64,000 bases of DNA from Flaccisagitta enflata. Its lineage: Eukaryota > Chaetognatha > Sagittoidea > Aphragmophora. Shown here one piece after another: positions 32,101 to 42,198 of the stretch. The notes below the pieces were generated by a model. That model was not told where the DNA came from. It searched no databases and was given only the letters and a program-made list of their open reading frames with translations. A program made the position numbers and the translations under genes. The DNA lies in the NCBI GenBank assembly GCA_965153355.1, contig OZ231127.1:33046001-33110000 (forward strand), written 5' to 3'. Numbering within the stretch: the first letter of the stretch is position 1; each line of letters begins with the position of its first letter.

Positions 32101-35100
32101 CATTTGAATGTAGAAATTTTTCCTGGTTTTGACACATCATGTGACCAATTCAGTTCTTGCATCAAAAATATGACCACAAAAATCCGTCCCAAATGCGACA
32201 TGGTAGTGCCGAGCTTGGACCATCATGATTTTTACCAAGTATGGGCTTGCACTTTCAAGGCTCTTCACGGGAACATCACCGTTTTCAATAATTTCCGCAG
32301 AAGATATGATCGCATTCCTTTTTTACAAAAACATCAAAATGGAACATGGACATGTTTGATCTACGAAGAATCATTTTTCCGTGGGTACAATGCTTCATGT
32401 CCAAATTTTTATTCCTCCTACTGCAATATTATCGTAGATTGCCTGGCGATATTACCGCCCTTAAATCGGACGCACCATAGAGATAAAATTGTTTATTATG
32501 ACAATCTAGCCGTGGAAACCCTTAGATTGTGGAGATTACATGTAAAGAGATCATATTGCTACCAAAAAATGAAAAAAGACTATTTCCATGTTGTGAAGCA
32601 TCTGAACTTTCCAAATCATGTAGCGCCGTTGAGATCACAAGGACACTTTATTTGTTATTGGAATCCTTTTTCCACCCAGAAATTTACCGCAGAAGTGGAA
32701 ATTTTAGAGTGGTTGCGAGTCATACAGCAACAATGTAATGACCTAAGAGAATGCATGAATGGCGGTGGTAATAAACCATGTGAGGAATCACTTTTTCAAA
32801 GTCGGTTGAAGAGTTGGGCAGTGTCTACGGGATTGCATTGGGACCAAATTAACAAAGCTCTAACGAGATACAGCCATATGTTCAAATTCTATTTATTCGA
32901 TAGGCCGCTTTTTCATTATCCATCAGTAAGCCACTCCTGCAGATGGAAAGCTCAAGATGTCAGTTTCCTATCAAACAAGGTGAATAGAGAATTAAGTTAT
33001 AACGGTTTCGTCTGCGTAAAGAAAACTCCAACTTTGCCATGTGACTCTTTTTTCGAGCAATGCCATTCACTCAAAGAATGTATCGAAGAGCCGCGCATGT
33101 GCGATAGTCCCAAGATCACCCCCATCTCATTTAGGAATAAAATGACATTTTCAACACTATTATACTCAATGGCAGGCGATGTGGAGGAAGCGATAGCGAT
33201 GAAATGTAAGCAGTTACCTGGAACCCAATCTTTAGTTGTGTATCCAAACACTCATAACTGTTATATGATGAATACCATGGACTGTGGTAGATTCCACCGA
33301 TTCTGCGATCAAATGCTCGATTGTTATCAGTCGGTGAATCTTTGCGCCTACGATGGCCATCCTGAAGAATTACGAGGGATGAAGCTCCAACTCAAAGTAC
33401 AATTTCAATCATCCTTAGCCCCCAAGATACGACAATGTAATCTCGAGTATGGTTTTAAGCATTTTGTATCGATGAAACATGAAAGATTTGATAGAGAGGA
33501 GTTCACTGTGTTAGTAAAAAAAGATTATCTGATTACCCATCTAGATGAAGATGCAATTCCGATGATGTCCGAAGATGAAGGTGATTGGCTCTGCTTGCGT
33601 AGAGAGTTCGCCAACATGACCTGTGACGAATTCATCGCCATTTGTCAAGCGATAGCCAAATGCATTGAAAATTACGACAATGACACAGATGATGAAAGCT
33701 TAGGGGAAATCCAGTTCCATGTGAAAAGATTGGATGACACCAAGCCAGAGAAATGTTACGAGGCGACAAGAGGACTCCTCATGTCCTCACTTGATACCTA
33801 CATGGAGTACATGGAACAGAGAGAATACATTTGGCCAGATGTTTTCTCGGAAAAAATCAACGATGTAGATTTCATGTCGGCGTTGACTTCGAGAGTGGTT
33901 ATCATGTCTTGCGCCACTGTTTTTGTGAATATGGATAAATCGAGTATTTTATTTGGCAAAATTGAAACAGACTTCATTTTGGAGGAATGCGCTATGAAAT
34001 TGTTAGAAGATTCCCCGGTAAAATTTTTTGGTAGTATCGGCGATACAATCTTGACCATAAGATGCTGTCCTTCCTTCATTCCATGGGAGGAGTTAAGCTG
34101 CGATAAGTGGATGTCAGATTGTAATAAAGTGGTAAGTTGTTTCGACAACTGGAGGATTAACTACATGCCAATGCAGGAAAAGATGTTGGCAATATTTTAT
34201 GCGAAAGAGAGCAGAAATCTAGCTCTGGCGATATGTTTATCAACCACATTATGCCGAGTTCTCGATAGGTATCTCAAAAGGAAGGAGTTTGAGTTTCTAA
34301 ACTTCGCGATAGATTGGATGTCATTGGTGTGGATGTATTTCATGTCTATGATGTTTGATTTCTCCGCTTGGGTCTCTCAAATACCCGTCGTCACTCAATT
34401 GAATCTCGTGTGGATATCTCAATGCCTGCTGCCTTTGGTCGTTTTTTCCCTGGCTTACTACCAATCTTACGTAAATATCAAACGATACTGCACGATTATT
34501 CTTACATTGAAGAATATCAACAATGGCGATGATCATGAAAATGCGTGGCGCTTTGGCTGTTCTGGGTTGATGCTTCTCAATGGCATGAGGCTGTTGCTAG
34601 ACGCCTCGATCATTGCCTCTTTGTGCAGTTTGTTTTTATCGCCTTCGTTTGATGCGCTTTCATACGCTGGCGATTCTGAAACTATGGCCAAATTGGCCGA
34701 CAGGCACGCCATGATCAGATTAAAGAATGAAAACCTCCTGAACACCTATTTTCTGTATCATCCAAGTTGTTACAAACTCAGTCAATCCATGTCACACTCG
34801 TGGCCTTTCTTCATTTTTTTCGTGGGTGTGGACAGTTTAGCGCTGCTAGTCATTCCGGCGGTATTGAAATCGGTCAACATATATTTGGTCGTTACAAATG
34901 TGCGCAAGAGTAACGAATTCAGGAAAAAAGCCAATGTCAGGGTAATACCGCTGTGTTCTTACAATTTCGCTAGCCTACTGCTAGACTTGATGACAAATCT
35001 GTCCTTGGCTTTACTTTATTTTATCGGCGTCGCACCTTTGATGTGGAATGACCCAAGAGGGATTTTCATGGATAAGAATTTAAACTTCGTGAAATTCCTG

Positions 35101-35202
35101 TTTTTCTCTTATAACCTAGTTTACTCCTTCATCAGGCGTGTTTGCGACATTCCATTGAAATGGCTGGTAAATTGCCATTTGCAAGAGCAAAATGATCGGT
35201 GA
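29073..35202 (+). CDS. Novel polytopic membrane protein with nine-module Cys-rich ectodomain (3 exons)
   Basis: Exons 29073-29192, 30784-30906 and 31921-35202 all join in phase 0, giving 1,174 residues. Residues 1-16 form a hydrophobic signal peptide (MLLLYFLLPLFLLAPS). About 850 residues follow with nine copies of a module starting C-x2-[F/W/L], at C26, C97, C155, C241, C353, C455, C536, C649 and C808. Most read C-x2-F-x3-C-x5-C. At least seven N-glycosylation sequons (for example NMT, NIT, NGT, NAS, NRT) support an extracellular location. Hydrophobic spans lie near residues 876-900, 908-932, 959-988, 1041-1066, 1093-1122 and 1136-1155. The C-terminal tail is short and polar (ends LQEQNDR). 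I infer a plasma-membrane receptor-, channel- or transporter-like protein, but I recognise no family and name no ligand. Confidence 0.82.
29368..30010 (-). mobile_element. Family C element with 21-bp minisatellite core, in intron 1
   Basis: Left: CAGGTCGCCCAAGGGCAATA, then GCAGGGCAGCGGCCCCGAAG and GTCCTGTAGAACACAGGGGG. The core is about 15 units of TTGAGGCCTGAGAGGCTGGA (29560-29895). Right: the inverted CCCCCTGTGTTCTACAGGAC and CCGCTGCCCAAAAA. A sister copy is at 37268-37710. Confidence 0.75.
30399..30595 (+). mobile_element. Family A element in intron 1 of the membrane-protein gene
   Basis: AGTCGCGCGCTTCGCGACTC stem, GTCGGTCGGTCGGTCC core, CCTGCCCACCCGCATGCG subterminal repeat, then GTAGCCGTGTATATGGCC and TTGTT. 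The T-run at its start is reduced to TTTATAG. Confidence 0.65.
30784..30906 (+). CDS. Exon 2 of the membrane-protein gene
   Basis: Forty-one codons bounded by a tttgcag acceptor and a GTAAGA donor, phase 0 on both sides. The peptide runs from NWLSISSRAGKQ to WDEDECQ and contributes two cysteines to the first module. The ATG at 30778 lies in the acceptor region and is not a start. Confidence 0.72.
30948..31580 (-). mobile_element. Family A fragment and family C element in intron 2
   Basis: AACAAGGTTGAATACGTG starts a decayed family A piece. At 31065-31160 a family C 3' end follows (AGTCGCGAAAGCGTTAG, GGTCAGTGGTACCCGTGCCC, GCAGGGCAGCGGCCCTGAAG). A 22-bp-class minisatellite of CTCGAGGCCCAAATCCCAG units then fills 31210-31565. 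The units change sense near 31345, where CCTAGCCTCAAGG turns to CTTGAGGCTAGG. Confidence 0.6.
31672..31830 (+). mobile_element. Decayed family A element in intron 2
   Basis: GTCGGTTGGTTGGTCG core, then TTTACAGGCGGTTGCGTTAG, TTGCCCAAATGCATGG and CACTGCTCCTTCCCC, matching the middle of the 30399 copy. Both stems are eroded. Confidence 0.5.
31921..35202 (+). CDS. Exon 3 (terminal) of the membrane-protein gene
   Basis: A 3,282-bp exon after a tgttttag acceptor. It is open from its first base, through LSFDGSSQFLCKRMMCDDFF, to TGA at 35200-35202, with no internal stop. It carries modules 2-9 and all membrane spans. Codon usage is varied and non-repetitive, unlike the surrounding repeat-driven frames, which strongly supports coding function. 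The last intron interrupts module 1 before C92. Confidence 0.9.
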   Translation, partial: LSFDGSSQFLCKRMMCDDFFITLIDDYEIGHTKEASEYCYLHMQHLDFVYSDGVCIDPVPHLNVEIFPGFDTSCDQFSSCIKNMTTKIRPKCDMVVPSLDHHDFYQVWACTFKALHGNITVFNNFRRRYDRIPFLQKHQNGTWTCLIYEESFFRGYNASCPNFYSSYCNIIVDCLAILPPLNRTHHRDKIVYYDNLAVETLRLWRLHVKRSYCYQKMKKDYFHVVKHLNFPNHVAPLRSQGHFICYWNPFSTQKFTAEVEILEWLRVIQQQCNDLRECMNGGGNKPCEESLFQSRLKSWAVSTGLHWDQINKALTRYSHMFKFYLFDRPLFHYPSVSHSCRWKAQDVSFLSNKVNRELSYNGFVCVKKTPTLPCDSFFEQCHSLKECIEEPRMCDSPKITPISFRNKMTFSTLLYSMAGDVEEAIAMKCKQLPGTQSLVVYPNTHNCYMMNTMDCGRFHRFCDQMLDCYQSVNLCAYDGHPEELRGMKLQLKVQFQSSLAPKIRQCNLEYGFKHFVSMKHERFDREEFTVLVKKDYLITHLDEDAIPMMSEDEGDWLCLRREFANMTCDEFIAICQAIAKCIENYDNDTDDESLGEIQFHVKRLDDTKPEKCYEATRGLLMSSLDTYMEYMEQREYIWPDVFSEKINDVDFMSALTSRVVIMSCATVFVNMDKSSILFGKIETDFILEECAMKLLEDSPVKFFGSIGDTILTIRCCPSFIPWEELSCDKWMSDCNKVVSCFDNWRINYMPMQEKMLAIFYAKESRNLALAICLSTTLCRVLDRYLKRKEFEFLNFAIDWMSLVWMYFMSMMFDFSAWVSQIPVVTQLNLVWISQCLLPLVVFSLAYYQSYVNIKRYCTIILTLKNINNGDDHENAWRFGCSGLMLLNGMRLLLDASIIASLCSLFLSPSFDALSYAGDSETMAKLADRHAMIRLKNENLLNTYFLYHPSCYKLSQSMSHSWPFFIFFVGVDSLALLVIPAVLKSVNIYLVVTNVRKSNEFRKKANVRVIPLCSYNFASLLLDLMTNLSLALLYFIGVAPLMWNDPRGIFMDKNLNFVKFLFFSYNLVYSFIRRVCDIPLKWLVNCHLQEQNDR

Positions 35203-35490
35203 TTGTGAGTTATGAAATGTCAGCCAAAAGCAAGAAGTCAAGTCAAAGGATTCGCCAGGATGAATCTGATTCTTTTAAAGCATTAAAAACCATAAAGCCA
35301 ACTTTACGGCAAATTGATAGATGTGGTGAAATTTGTCAAATGGACAGTTGATCTTTCTAAACGGTTTGAGCTTCAGTTGCCAGATTGGTCTCCATAGTAT
35401 AAAAAAGCTTCTATGATCAAAGCACCGAAAAGGTATTTTGAAAAGAATACGCAAACGCTCATGTGAAATTTGCATCCACCATCCCATTTT
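35203..35490. other. 3' flank of the membrane-protein gene
   Basis: No clear AATAAA polyadenylation signal was found close to the stop, and no repeat is recognised. Confidence 0.4.
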
Positions 35491-35500
35491 TTTCGTATCA

Positions 35501-35642
35501 GTCGCGGACACGCGACCAGAACTTAGTGTGTCGGTCTGTCGGTCGGTCTGTCGGTCGATCGGTTGGTAGGTAGGTAACATTTTTCTAATTACTGTACCTA
35601 ACCAACCGTCCGCAACTGTCTTGTTGTGAATGCGGCCTTGTT
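35501..35642 (+). mobile_element. Family A element, short copy
   Basis: AGTCGCGGACACGCGAC stem, GTCGGTCTGTCGGTCGGTC core, CCGTCCGCAACTGTC in place of the second stem, and a GCGGCCTTGTTA end. Confidence 0.6.
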
Positions 35643-35842
35643 ATTTTCAAAACTACACCAAATCATCTTTCATTTGAGTCCGGCCGTTTTGATCCTCACA
35701 TTCTCTTGGAGTGTTGTTGGACTAATAATTATAAAAAAAAAAACATTTAAGTAGTATTGTATGTATATTCAGCCAGGAGTTGCCAAAACAGAATCTCAGC
35801 ATGGGTATTTTCTTATTTTGTCCATAGAGTTTTGGCAAATTT

Positions 35843-35865
35843 TAGCCTAAGATTCTTAGGCTAAT
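35843..35865. repeat. Perfect short palindrome
   Basis: TTAGCCTAAGA, one central T, TCTTAGGCTAA: 11-bp arms with no mismatch. Confidence 0.85.
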
Positions 35866-36019
35866 GTCTCTTATAAGAAAGTCTCTAATCAAAAGAAAAG
35901 TACAAATGCCATTTTCTTCTATCATAATGTGTTTTCTGTCTTAATGTCTTTTTCTATTGTAATGTTGCTATTATCAAATTTCACAGATTAATGCACTTCC
36001 TTCAAAAAACACTCTTTCA

Positions 36020-36546
36020 CAGCCAGTGGACAAAACACAATAAACAGAGAACTTACTCTGTTGGCTTTCAACCCACTGATTATAAACAGAATGCTGTATA
36101 CAACAATTGGTTGTTGAAATTACATCTGGCTGTTATGCTACAAAATTGGCAAAAATCCATCTTTCACAATATAGAATGAAACATGCAGATTCGTAATCCT
36201 AGAGAAAATCTGAAAAGTTTGATTTGTCATAACATATACTTTTTTATGAAAAAAAAATCTTTCAATGTTCAATTTTGTTATGATACAATATCCAAAAAAA
36301 AAAATTTTATATAAAGTATCAAGTGTGACCTATCAAACTTCTCAGAATTTCATCAGGATTATAAATATGTTACTTTGTTAGTCACATTCTATTCTATTAA
36401 AGCTGGACTTTTGCCAACTTTGTTGCGTCAAAGCCGGCTGTAATCTTAACAACCTGTTATTGTCTACAGCAATAGGTCTCCACCAATAGGTTGGATCAAA
36501 CCCAGGAGAGTGAGTTCTCTACCTTTTGTGTTTTGTCCACTAACTG
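36020..36546. mobile_element. 527-bp foldback MITE, relative of the 21280-23892 element
   Basis: TIRs CAGCCAGTGGACAAAACACA and, inverted, CAGTTAGTGGACAAAA plus GGTAGAGAACTCACTCTCCT-type sequence. The flanks repeat TTCA (36016-36019, 36547-36550). The arms contain CAACCCACTGATTATAAACA and CCTGATGAAATTCTGAGAAG-type blocks shared with the larger element, but no tandem array. Confidence 0.82.
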
Positions 36547-36550
36547 TTCA

Positions 36551-37265
36551 GTCTTGATGACAAAAATATTGAATTTTTGTGTTGGTACTGCCTTTGTGAC
36601 GAAAAAAAGTACACTACAGCTACACTCCGCTGTAACACTAACACTAACAGATCCAAGAGATCCAAGAGTACCTTTCCTTCACTTCAAGTTAATTTTAGCC
36701 ATTGACATCCATTATTGCGGGGTTTAATTGTACTAGAATCTTATCAGATTTGAGCAATCATCGTCAAATAAATGCATGCATGCATACTTGAAGTAGTAAG
36801 GGGACACCTAAATTAAATATCATGATTATCATTAATTTTTTGGTCAATTCACACTTATATACACTTAATAAGATGATTTAGGTCGATCGCTACCTTCAGA
36901 TAGCACTTTTGAGTTCAATAAGCCTGCAAAAATGATGCTAGGTTTGCCTCAGAATAATCGTTGATGATATGTCTTCACGCTTTAGGCTATATCTCATACA
37001 TTTTTTAAGATAAATATAAAAAATTGGTGACCAAAATGAAGAGTTTTTTCCGACGGATCGACTGGTACCTTTGGCGCGAATATTGGCCCAACCGTTCAGA
37101 AGTTATTTCTTTGTAAAGGCAAAAAAAGAAATGTAAAACATTCAAAATAGGCAAATTTTGCAATTTTCAGTACACAATCGTTAATAAGTTGCGATTTTTT
37201 AGGCCAACTGCTTGAAGATGACCACCGCTAGAGAAAGTATGGTACCAAGAGCAGTTTCTCACAAA
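36551..37265. other. Intergenic sequence
   Basis: No exon recognised. AAATTGGTGACCAAAATGAAG (37019-37040) recurs near 10612-10635 and marks an old dispersed repeat. Confidence 0.4.
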
Positions 37266-37267
37266 AA

Positions 37268-37710
37268 CAGGTCGCCCAAGGGCAATACGTGGTCAGCGAT
37301 ACCAGTTGCCCTGCTTTGCATGGTTGTAAATTGGAATTAGGCAGGGCAGTGGCCCCAAAGGGGACAAAGTCCTGTAGAACACGGGGGACTTGCGTTCATT
37401 CGTCCGTCTGTCCGACCGTCCGTCCGCCCTCCAGGCCCTCTCAGGCCTGAAATGTGACCTCTCAGGCCTAAGATCTGCCTTCTCTGAGAGGGAAGATTCA
37501 AGGCCTGAGAGGATAGGTTTCAGGCCTGAAAGGGCAAATTTCAAGCCTGAGAGGGTAGATTCAAGGCCTGAGAGGGCAGATTTCAGGCCCGAGAAGGCAG
37601 ATTTTAAGCCTGAGCGGGCAGATTTTAGGCCTGAGAGGGCTTGGAGGGGACAAACGAATTAACGGACGTACGAACGAACGAACGATTGACTGAATGAACG
37701 AACGCTGCCC
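37268..37710 (-). mobile_element. Family C element with GAGGCCT minisatellite
   Basis: CAGGTCGCCCAAGGGCAATA, GCAGGGCAGTGGCCCCAAAG and TCCTGTAGAACACGGGGGAC lead into about ten units of a roughly 21-bp GGCCTGAGAGGGCAGATTT repeat. The right end is GCTGCCCAAAAA. Layout is the same as at 29368-30010. Confidence 0.7.
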
Positions 37711-37984
37711 AAAAACTGGATCAGATATACCAAAAAACAGGTAAAAACTAAGTAAAATGGATAAATACTGCATATCCAAATATATAAGCATTGCTTGGTT
37801 GACCACATTGTGCTCGAAAATTTTCTATTTAATTCAACATCAAATTGGGCCTAAAAGTGGTCAAATTCCAGTCAAAATGGGCAAAATCCAAATTTCTCTG
37901 TGTTCAAACTATTCCTAAATTCACAAAGCATCGATTGGGTCCTGTAAAATTGTATTGAATTCATCATAGACTGCTTGCAATTCA

Positions 37985-38110
37985 AACAAGGCTGGATACA
38001 CGGCTGCCTAGTCGTGTGTGGGTGGGCAGGGACTATAGTAAAGTGTAATGGATGGACGGAATGACGGACCAACAGAGCAGGGTGTAGAAATGCGTAGTAC
38101 GCGACTAAAA
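37985..38110 (-). mobile_element. Family A element, truncated core
   Basis: CAAGGCTGGATACACGGCTG, AGTCGTGTGTGGGTGGGCAG, GGACGGACC-type core, GGGTGTAGAAATGCGTAGTA and CGCGACTAAAA. Confidence 0.65.
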
Positions 38111-38317
38111 TGTGACGGACCAATGGACGGATTTACGGACAGACTGATGGACTGAAGGACTGAAAAACCGATGTACGGGTTGGAAAACCAACTACGCAGA
38201 ATCAAATTTTATCGACGCTAGGTGTGTTTTAAATCGCGATGCTTTGATCTTCAGAGCTCGGCTAATGATTTTCAGCAGTTTTGCCGTATGTGTAGTGACA
38301 AAAGTGACAGCACATGA

Positions 38318-38610
38318 GTTTTAGTCGCGTGCACACGGCTCTACGCGTTGCTCAGTGAGGTCGGATGGTCAGTGTGTCAGTCACATGTCCGTCTGTCCGT
38401 CTGTCCGCGAGCAGGGGCAGTGATTAAAAAAGCTACTCAAGCATTTGGGCAGGTGTAGTATTGCACAATCACCTGTAAACGCCAAAAGAAACAAATTGGG
38501 AAGGTCGGACAGACAGACCGACCAACTTAGCAGATTATAGAGTCGCATGGAAAGTAAGGAGTATATTTGTAAGTTGTTGTGTCGCGGAGCACGCGAATGA
38601 TCACTGTGGA
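38318..38610. mobile_element. Composite family A fragments
   Basis: TTTTAGTCGCGTGCACACGG with a GTCCGTCTGTCCGTCTGTCC core (plus sense) runs into a minus-sense half from GCAGGGGCAGTGATTAAAAA to GACAGACAGACCGACC, and then GTGTCGCGGAGCACGCGAA. Two copies appear joined head to head. Confidence 0.5.
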
Positions 38611-38813
38611 ACAAAATGCGTTTTTTTTTTTAGACAAATTTTATTGCTAGTCACTATTAAATCATTTGCCGATATTTTTTTTTCTTTTTTTTTTTCTTTT
38701 TTTTTAGGTAAGTCTGGTGATCTAAACGATAAACGATAAACAAGAACGCAAATCGTTAGTTTAATTTTTTCCTACTTCATAACCAAAACTCTTCTGTGTT
38801 GTTCTCGACAAAA

Positions 38814-38815
38814 CG

Positions 38816-38903
<88 letters not shown>
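38814..38903. repeat. (GTT)n microsatellite
   Basis: Perfect trinucleotide run of about 90 bp, followed by GTCGTCGTCTTCGTCGTC. Confidence 0.97.
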
Positions 38904-38984
38904 CGTCGTCTTCGTCGTCAATAAAGTCGTCATTGCTACTGTCATCGTCAATATTATAATGCTAAAGCGTATAGACTGGATTCT

Positions 38985-38987
<3 letters not shown>

Positions 38988-39077
<90 letters not shown>
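38988..39077. repeat. (GA)n microsatellite
   Basis: Uninterrupted GA run of about 90 bp, ending 50 bp before the family A element at 39131. Confidence 0.97.
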
Positions 39078-39079
<2 letters not shown>

Positions 39080-39130
39080 CTCTTGACCAATCAAATCGCC
39101 CAAAAACGAACAACAAACACTACACTTTTT

Positions 39131-39300
39131 TTTAGCGTGCGCGACTTTACACCCCGCTATGTCGGTCGGTCGGTTGGTTGGTCGGTTGGTCCCCTTTTTA
39201 CTTTTTTGGCATTTTTAAGCTTTTTGAGCATACGGCTCCTGCCCAGATGCTCCTGCCCACCCGCACGCGACTAGGGTAGCCGTGTATCCGGCCTTGTTTA
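39131..39300 (+). mobile_element. Family A element, full length
   Basis: TTTTTTTTAGCGTGCGCGAC start, ACACCCCGCTATGTCGGTCG, GGTTGGTTGGTCGG core, CACCCGCACGCGACTAGGG subterminal stem, and GTAGCCGTGTATCCGGCC-TTGTT with the GCCG/CGGC hairpin. Good reference copy for the family. Confidence 0.72.
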
Positions 39301-39514
39301 TAAGAACGTCATTTTTTGGGCAAGCCTTCAATGTTCTTAAATTTTGGGCGGCTTAAAGGCTTGAACGTTCTTAAATTGTTCTTAATTTAAACACATTTTT
39401 AACCTTCAATTAAGAACGTTCTTAATTTAAGTTTGTCAGTAATGAGAAAATGAAGGAAAATGTCAATGAAATAACAATGCAGCAGGTTTCAACGTTTTAA
39501 GTGAATTGCGTTCG

Positions 39515-39910
39515 TTCTCCCGTCTGTTCTCGCGTCCGCACTGGCGTTCGCTCTCGCTTTTGCTCTCGCATTCGCTCTTGCGTTTGCTTTTGCATTCGCT
39601 CTCGCGTTTGCTCTCGCATTCGGTCTCGCATTCGCTCTAGCGTTTGCTCTCGCATTCGCTCTCGCGTTTGCTCTCGCATTCGCTCTCGCGTTTACTTTTG
39701 CGTTTGCTCTCGCATTTGCTCTCGCGTTTGCTCTCGCGTTTGCTCTTGCTTTTGCTCTCACTTTTGCTCTCGCATTCGCTCTCGCTTTTGCTCTCGCATT
39801 CGCTCTTGCATTTGCTCTCGCATTTGCTCTCGCATTCACTCTCGCCTTTGCTTTTGCGTTTGCTCTCGCATTTGCTCTCGCATATGCTCTCGCGTATTCG
39901 GCCTTGTTTT
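39515..39910. repeat. 12-bp minisatellite array ending in a family A-like terminus
   Basis: Units of GCTCTCGCATTC / GCTCTCGCGTTT in strict 12-bp register for about 370 bp. The array ends GCGTATTCGGCCTTGTTTTA, the same terminus as the Helentron-like elements. All six frames stay largely open because of the register and are not genes. Confidence 0.9.
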
Positions 39911-39959
39911 ATTTGACTCACTCTTTCAGCTCATTTGACCTTTTCAATGATAATTCTAA

Positions 39960-40310
39960 ATGACCTCGCCGAGCGTCGTGACTGGGTGCTACCTTAAGAT
40001 TTGTGATAAGTCAAAGTGGAGAATTTTTTTTTTATGATTTTTGAATTATAATTCATTCATACTTATCAAGGGGCATCAAGATGATTTTTTAATGGTGTTA
40101 GCCCTATGTCCTTGTGTTTACAATGGTGTAATACTTTTTAAGAATTCCAATGCAAAACCGGCCATGCGTGCTTAACATCAAGATACTGATTTTTTTAATA
40201 TACAGCTTTGTTTTTTTAGATTCGACTTTACATATATGCAGAATCATGTGTAAAATTATAGGATCAATCACTTATTTTGCAGAATTTCAGCTTCATCTAT
40301 TTGCTTGATT
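39960..40310. other. Intergenic sequence
   Basis: AT-rich, with no exon or tandem repeat recognised. ARL13B-like downstream exons were looked for here on the minus strand and not found. Confidence 0.4.
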
Positions 40311-40313
40311 TGC

Positions 40314-40397
40314 AAAACCAGCACTAGATTCGAACCTGGAACCTTTAAATAAACTGATCATAATGAATCTTAAGTCAAGTGAGTTAACCACTAGACT
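40314..40397 (-). repeat. Isolated tRNA-like sequence
   Basis: Minus strand: CTAGTGGTTAACTCACTTGA as box A and CCAGGTTCGAATCTAG as box B, about 55 bases apart. It resembles the 3345-4678 cluster. Acceptor pairing was not found. Confidence 0.55.
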
Positions 40398-40681
40398 TAT
40401 TTCAGCAGCTGTTTAAGTCGAGAGAATTTGATTCAATGTATTCAAGAGAATTTTCTATCAACAGAGCTGCCATACCCCATCGTCAACCCTATAGGATATA
40501 ATCATTATACTCACTCAGTTTTATTTGATTTGCACAAATAGTATTAAGGGTATGAGGGCCCCCGCATTTCTAAGTCTAGACGACATCTACTGTACCACAT
40601 TTGACAAACCCATTTCCATCTGAATCTGAATTTTCCTTTATTCTCCCACCTGCAGGCCTCTCCATCTTCCCTCCGTCTCAC

Positions 40682-40804
40682 CTGTAATCCTTTGGCCGCG
40701 GTGGATTTCCCCGCATTGTCCAAACCAACCACTAAAAAAGTTATTTTCGTGGCGTTTTTGCTGTTGTCTGGACAACTCACGCACCGAGAAAACAGGCGCA
40801 ACAT
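40682..40804 (-). CDS. ARL13B: First exon of an ARL13B-like small GTPase
   Basis: ATG (complement of 40802-40804) opens 41 codons and ends at a CAG|GTGAGA donor in phase 0. The peptide has a short Cys-containing N-terminus (MLRLFSRCVSC), then KITFLVVGLDNAGKSTAAKG and LQ. GLDNAGKS is the P-loop (GxxxxGKS/T) that binds GTP phosphates. In known ARL13B the corresponding stretch is followed by a near-identical TAKGIQ, and N-terminal cysteines are palmitoylated for ciliary membrane attachment. I infer a cilium-associated ARF-family GTPase. Switch regions and the rest of the gene were not found at lower coordinates, so the remaining exons are distant or lost. Another ARF-like member is possible. Confidence 0.72.
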
Positions 40805-42198
40805 GGCGGGGTTCAAGGAATGAGGGAGCTTCATCGGGCATTAGGATTCCACGTTATGAGGCGAAATGACTCTGTTTGTGATTGTGGATTTGATGATCGA
40901 CATGAAATTCAAGAGTTTCCCATAGGTGTTTGGAATGTATGGAATCAGTGCTTAACGTCTATTAAATCTAGTCTACCTCCCAATATGCTGATGGGGTTAT
41001 AGCGATTCTTAAGTTTCTGATGTGATTGCTTTTCCAGTTTTTTTCTGGTTTTGATGTATGATAACAATTGAAAAGGCATAAGAAAATGGTAGACTAGAAG
41101 AATCTATGGTTGACGTTTTAGAGAGGATTGACGTTGAAGAGAGGATAGCTGGGCTTTTATTTGAGATTATTTCATATCTGGATGAAGGAAATGTGTGTTA
41201 TAGTATGTGCGTGGACTAATGACTATTTCTTTGCATGTGTGGAAATAGTTTAAGCAATTGCTCCATGTAATTGACTATGTTCAGGCAAGTTCAACTTATT
41301 TCTATTAATATATATGTTATATGTAGCTGGGTTTGGAGGCGTTGTTCTAATGCCATTAGAATCTGATATGCTGTCTCAAATTGATTTGGCGTATCCATGC
41401 AAATACTTGGTTGCCAACTGACGTCACGAGCTCTCTCTCTCTCTCTCTCGTTCCATAGCCCATCTGCTAGTTAGCAGACGTTGTTGTTCAGCGTCTGTGC
41501 GTCACCCTGTGGCGGGAAATGTTTGTCTCACAGCACTTTTTAAAGTTGTGAACTTTTTCTCAATGCAATTTTTTTTAAATGTCAGAATGAGTGTTACGAA
41601 GCCGTTTCAGGAGAAATTTGGGCCATTTGGTTGCTGCCAGCATTGCAACTGTCACATTGCCTTTGTTCCATTGCCTGACTGCCTCTCTGAAACAAAAGAG
41701 CAGCATTTGCTAAGATTGGTGTTGTCTTTGTTCCCATAATTGTCATGCTAGTAATTTTGACTTCGTAACTACAAATTCTGTGTATTATCTGATTGAGGTC
41801 TTCGCAATTTACAATCTACATGACGAATGACCCTCACAATCAAGTTTTATTGATCTTTAAACAATTTCTCTTTCGCAGTGGTCATGTTTCCACATGTACG
41901 CATATTGACTTTCTTTCTCAAAATTCTTTGAAGAAGAAAACCTCCTTTTTGCGTAGCATCCTGGCTGGGACATTTTTTGTAGCGATAGTCGGGTAACTGT
42001 GACACAAACACTATTGCTAACTTATTTGACCGACTGGAAATAAAGCTTAGGACAGCTACTTTTGAGGAAGAGCACACCTGTATTTATACATCCAAAAACC
42101 AAAATATCATTGGCTGCCTTGACACAGAACTGAAAGACCTCCACTTCTGAGATCCAACACTTACAAAACAACAACAACGACAAAGTTGCGCCTTTACG
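40805..42198. promoter_or_regulatory. Intergenic region between divergent ARL13B-like and PBRM1 genes
   Basis: About 1.4 kb separates the two divergent start codons and probably holds both promoters. Visible features are a short (CT)n run at 41430-41449 and a CAACAACAACGACAAAG leader just before the PBRM1 ATG. A 60-codon frame (40820-41002) shows no recognisable protein. No TATA box was assigned. Confidence 0.4.

Noticed and set aside
39489-39938. Overlapping frames encoding ANARANARA and CSRIRSRVCS repeats
   Set aside because: A 12-bp minisatellite keeps most frames open; no gene signature.
40544-40681. Extension of the ARL13B-like frame beyond the donor
   Set aside because: Residues after LQ (VRRREDGEACRW...) do not resemble an ARF-family switch I region, and a GTGAGA donor lies at the break.
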